Shown in pieces: positions 60,903 to 64,000 of a DNA stretch of 64,000 bases (within the stretch, counting starts at the first letter, position 1; every line of letters begins with the position of its first letter). The stretch is taken from contig NZ_JAYKTT020000061.1 in the NCBI RefSeq assembly GCF_038404745.2, positions 1 through 64,000 on the forward strand, given 5' to 3'. The notes under the pieces are model-generated. The model saw only the letters and a list, made by a program, of their open reading frames with translations. It did no database searches and was not told the DNA's origin. Source of the stretch: Chlorogloeopsis sp038404745. GTDB lineage: Bacteria; Cyanobacteriota; Cyanobacteriia; Cyanobacteriales; Nostocaceae. The position numbers were made by a program, and so were the translations under genes.

Positions 60903-63900
60903 ATGATAAATAACAAGGAACAAATGACTATGGAAAAAATTGCAATTATCGGATTTGGATGTCTATTTCCTGATGCTAAAAATCCTGATGAATTTTGGCA
61001 TAATCTCATTCAAAAAAAAGATTCTACATCATCTTTAAGTGTTAATGAAATTGGAGTAGAGCCACAAATATTTTTCGATCCAGCGAAAGGTAAACCAGAT
61101 AAAGTCTATTCTTTAAAGGGAGCATTTATCCGTGATTTTAAATTTGACTCCACAGGATACAAGCTACCACCAAAATTTCTGGAATCCTTAGATAAAACCT
61201 TTCAATGGTCATTGTACGTTGCCAAACAAGCTTTACAACATAGCGGTTATTTAGAGCAAGAATCTATTCTCTCAAGATGCGGAGTCATATTAGGTAATCT
61301 TTCTCTCCCCACCAAAGCCTCCAACCAATTATTGGCACCGATTTATCAGCAAATTTTAGCACCTGCTGTTCAAGAACTTTTACAGCAACCAGAATTCGAT
61401 TTAGCTGCTTTGGAGACATCTAAGGAAGCCTCATCCTACAATGCGATGATATCGGGCTTACCAGCAGCTATCATTGCTCAAGCTTTTTCTCTATCAAATA
61501 TTCATTTTTGTATCGATGCTGCTTGTTCTTCACCTCAATATGCTACCAAGCTAGCATCCCATTATTTATGGACGCACAAAGCTGATTTGATGTTAGCCGG
61601 AGGCATCAGCTGTGCAGATCCACTGTTCTTACGAATGCTGTTTTCTGGTATCCAAGGATATCCTGAAGATGATATTAGTCGTCCTTTAGATAAAATGTCG
61701 CGGGGAATGCTGACTGCTGAAGGTGTCGGGATGGTGGTATTGAAACGATATAGCGATGCAGTTCGAGATGGCGATCACATTTACGCTACTATCTCCGGTA
61801 ACGGTTTATCTAATGATGGACGAGGTAAGCATTTACTTAGCCCCAATTCTAAAGGACAAACTCTTGCTTTTGAACGCGCCTACCAAGAAGCTGAAATTAG
61901 TCCTCAAAATATTGATTACATGGAGTGCCACGCCACCGGTACTTTGTTGGGAGATTCCACAGAATTTCAATCTGTAGAAACTTTCTTTGGTAAGTATCAA
62001 GCAACTCCTTTACTTGGTTCTGTAAAATCTAATGTCGGTCATTTACTTACTGCCGCTGGCAGCGTTAGCTTAATTAAAGTGCTAACGAGTATGTCCAAAG
62101 GCGTTATTCCAGCGACAATAAATATAACAGAACCGATGGGAAGTGAAGAAAATGTCATTTCCCCACAACGCATTGTTACTAGTACCACGAATTGGCCTAA
62201 CAATACACCAATAAAACGCGCTTCAATCAGCGCTTTTGGTTTGGGCGGAACTAATGCCCACATGATTTTAGAACAAGGTAACGTAGAGGACACGGGGAAT
62301 ATAAATAAAAGTTTCTCCGCGTCTTTTGAAACCGCGTCCTCTTCCGAACCTCTCCATCCTGCCAAACTTGCCATTGTTGGTATGGATGCCTTTTTTGGTG
62401 CTTGCGATGGTTTAGAAGCTTTTGAGCGCAGTATTTACGAAGGCACGCAACATTTTATTCCTCTACCACCCCAAAGATGGCACGGTGTAGAAAAGCAAGC
62501 AGAGTTACTAAAAAAATACGGTTTGACAGATGGGAAGCCGCCACAAGGAGCATACATCACAGATTTTGAAATTGATACTGTTTCTAGCAAAATTCCCCCA
62601 AATGAACTAGAAAAGCTCAATCAGCAACAGCTGTTAATGTTAAAAGTTGCCGAACGTGCTTTGAGAGATGCGGGTATAAAAGAAGGTGCAAATGTCGCAG
62701 TTGTGATGGCGACAGAAACACAATTATCTGTGCATCAATTGCAGCAAAGATGGAATTTATCCTGGCAGGTAAAAGAAGGCTTAATTGCTGGAGAAATTTC
62801 TCTACCACCCGATAAAGTCAGCCAATTAGAAACAATTGTTAAAGATGGCATTCACAATCCAGTCGAAAGCAGTGAATATGTGAGTTACATCGCCAACATT
62901 ATGGCGAGTCGCATTTCTTCGCTATGGGATTTTACCGCTCCTGTATTTACCATCACCGCCGGAGAAAATTCTACTTTCAAAGTTTTGGAAATAGCACAGC
63001 ACTTACTTGCGACTGGAGAAGCAGAAGCCGTACTTGTAGGTGCCGTTGATTTAGCTGGCACTCTAGAAAATGTTTTATTGCGCAACCAACTAGCTGTAAT
63101 TAATACAGGCGCAAATACCCTTTCCTACGATCAAAAAGTGAATGGCTGGATGGTAGGGGAAGGGGCAGGCGCAGTAGTATTGAAGCTACATGAAACTGCG
63201 AAAAAAACAAGCGATCGCATTTACGCAGTCGTCGATGCCATCAGTTTCGCACAACAGCAAAATACTGGTTTGGGAACCCCGGATGCCAAAGCCGTAACTC
63301 AAGCTTGTCAGCAAGCTTTATTGATGGCGGGTGTCAAACCTTCAGAAGTCAACTATCTGGAAGTTTATGGCAGTGGCGTTGACAAAGAAGACGAAGCAGA
63401 AATCACAGGTTTACTGCAAGCTTATCCTGGCAGTGCCAATGATTTAAGCTGCGCGATTGGCAGCGTCAAAGCAAACATCGGACACACCTATGTTGCATCG
63501 GGAATTGCCAGTTTAATTAAGACAGCTCTGTGCCTTTATTATAGATATGTTCCAGGGACACCCAAGTGGTCTGAAGTTAAAGAGAAAGAAGTATGGCAGA
63601 ATAGTCCTTTTTATGTTGCCACCGAATCAAGACCTTGGTTTCTGGATAAACAAGCGACTAAAAGAATTGCTGCCATCAATAGCATCGGCATGGATGGTAC
63701 TTATGCCCATGTGATCTTATCAGAAGAACCAGATCAAAAGGAACGCAACAGCAGATTTTTACAGCAAACTCCATTTTACTTGTTCCCTATTGCCGGACGC
63801 GATCGCGCTGATTTATTTGAACAAATTGACGCCCTCGAAAAGTCTGTCAGCAACGGTACTTCTCTAGCACACGCTGCTAACCTAGCCTTTGCTAACTTTA

Positions 63901-64000
63901 AATTGTGTTCCGATCCTAATTACGTTCTAGCAATTCTGGCACACAACCAAAAAGAATTAACCAAAGAAATCGAAGCTGCCCGTAAAGGTATAAACAAAGC
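60903..64000 (+). CDS. hglC: HglC: double ketosynthase (KS plus chain-length-factor-like), cut by window end
   Basis: Open from ATG 60903 (further ATGs at 60924 and 60930; MEKIAIIGFGCLFPDAKNP is the family start) to the right edge, at least 1032 residues. KS1 at about 10-450 with cysteine in IDAACSSPQYATK and histidines in ECHATGTLLGDS and KSNVGHLLTAAG. KS2 at about 490-960 has TITAGENSTFKVLEIA where the cysteine should be, so it is a chain-length-factor-like partner. PfaC-type KS-CLF layout. Between them, TGNINKSFSASFETASSSE is repeat-derived (62285-62345). It should continue with further domains beyond the window. Confidence 0.92.
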   Translation, partial: MINNKEQMTMEKIAIIGFGCLFPDAKNPDEFWHNLIQKKDSTSSLSVNEIGVEPQIFFDPAKGKPDKVYSLKGAFIRDFKFDSTGYKLPPKFLESLDKTFQWSLYVAKQALQHSGYLEQESILSRCGVILGNLSLPTKASNQLLAPIYQQILAPAVQELLQQPEFDLAALETSKEASSYNAMISGLPAAIIAQAFSLSNIHFCIDAACSSPQYATKLASHYLWTHKADLMLAGGISCADPLFLRMLFSGIQGYPEDDISRPLDKMSRGMLTAEGVGMVVLKRYSDAVRDGDHIYATISGNGLSNDGRGKHLLSPNSKGQTLAFERAYQEAEISPQNIDYMECHATGTLLGDSTEFQSVETFFGKYQATPLLGSVKSNVGHLLTAAGSVSLIKVLTSMSKGVIPATINITEPMGSEENVISPQRIVTSTTNWPNNTPIKRASISAFGLGGTNAHMILEQGNVEDTGNINKSFSASFETASSSEPLHPAKLAIVGMDAFFGACDGLEAFERSIYEGTQHFIPLPPQRWHGVEKQAELLKKYGLTDGKPPQGAYITDFEIDTVSSKIPPNELEKLNQQQLLMLKVAERALRDAGIKEGANVAVVMATETQLSVHQLQQRWNLSWQVKEGLIAGEISLPPDKVSQLETIVKDGIHNPVESSEYVSYIANIMASRISSLWDFTAPVFTITAGENSTFKVLEIAQHLLATGEAEAVLVGAVDLAGTLENVLLRNQLAVINTGANTLSYDQKVNGWMVGEGAGAVVLKLHETAKKTSDRIYAVVDAISFAQQQNTGLGTPDAKAVTQACQQALLMAGVKPSEVNYLEVYGSGVDKEDEAEITGLLQAYPGSANDLSCAIGSVKANIGHTYVASGIASLIKTALCLYYRYVPGTPKWSEVKEKEVWQNSPFYVATESRPWFLDKQATKRIAAINSIGMDGTYAHVILSEEPDQKERNSRFLQQTPFYLFPIAGRDRADLFEQIDALEKSVSNGTSLAHAANLAFANFKLCSDPNYVLAILAHNQKELTKEIEAARKGINK
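62285..62345. repeat. Repeat-derived insert between KS and CLF of hglC
   Basis: GTAGAGGACACGGGGAATAT then GTTTCTCCGCGTCTTTTGAA, CCGCGTCCTCTTCC. GACACGGGG / CCGCGTC are the same filler motifs seen at 12900 and 18575. In frame, in a linker. Confidence 0.6.

Overview
The window comes from a filamentous, heterocyst-forming cyanobacterium (Nostocales; a Scytonema, Tolypothrix, Calothrix or Nostoc relative). Evidence: dense GCGATCGC (HIP1-type) octamers, heptanucleotide and palindromic intergenic repeats, a phycobilin lyase (CpcT), a Psb34-like PSII protein, an XisI-like protein, a HetN-like dehydrogenase, and the heterocyst-envelope glycolipid locus. The genus is inference.

Layout. 1-9.9 kb: housekeeping genes (tRNA-dihydrouridine synthase, MlaE-type permease, a giant multi-PAS hybrid kinase, a PLP decarboxylase, YchF) plus two decayed genes. 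10-15.5 kb: XisI-like protein, a second hybrid kinase, a PadR/pirin divergent pair with a translationally coupled conserved protein, and Psb34. 15.8-22.5 kb: accessory genes, including two dienelactone hydrolases, an acetyltransferase, a solitary Dam-type methylase, a 2-oxoglutarate dioxygenase, a TnpB-only IS200/IS605 element and an AraC regulator. 22.7-23.1 kb: a ParD antitoxin with a truncated ParE.

23175-31980 is a complete type V-K CRISPR-associated transposon (CAST): left end, tnsB, tnsC, tniQ, a two-gene cargo (DUF262 protein plus RelA/SpoT-fold protein), a MerR-type CvkR-like repressor, cas12k, tracrRNA, a short degenerate CRISPR array, a detached homing repeat-spacer, and a right end with four TnsB-type sites. 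The homing spacer matches the neighbouring tRNA-Cys gene over 17 nt next to a GTG PAM, and the element end lies exactly 60 bp from that PAM. The element has separated the tRNA from what looks like its own terminator. This is the most striking system in the window, with a potentially undescribed defence or toxin cargo.

32-41.4 kb: cpcT, a secreted TPR protein, a HetN-like SDR, a GMC oxidoreductase and a type ISP-like DNA methyltransferase. 41.6-64 kb: heterocyst glycolipid island. On the minus strand are hgdB-hgdC-hgdA (membrane-fusion protein, DevC-type permease, sugar epimerase), a DUF2141 protein, a GT2 glycosyltransferase and an HglT-like GT4. On the plus strand are a ParB/degenerate-methylase fusion, a small conserved protein, and the PUFA-synthase-like polyketide genes hglE, hglD and hglC (the last runs off the window). 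Together these would build the long-chain polyol, glycosylate it and export it to the heterocyst envelope.

A cross-cutting theme is repeat invasion. A 29-bp palindrome occurs five times between genes, one copy with compensating changes. Low-complexity intergenic repeats also appear in frame inside several protein genes (hybrid kinase, decarboxylase, dioxygenase, hglE, hglC).
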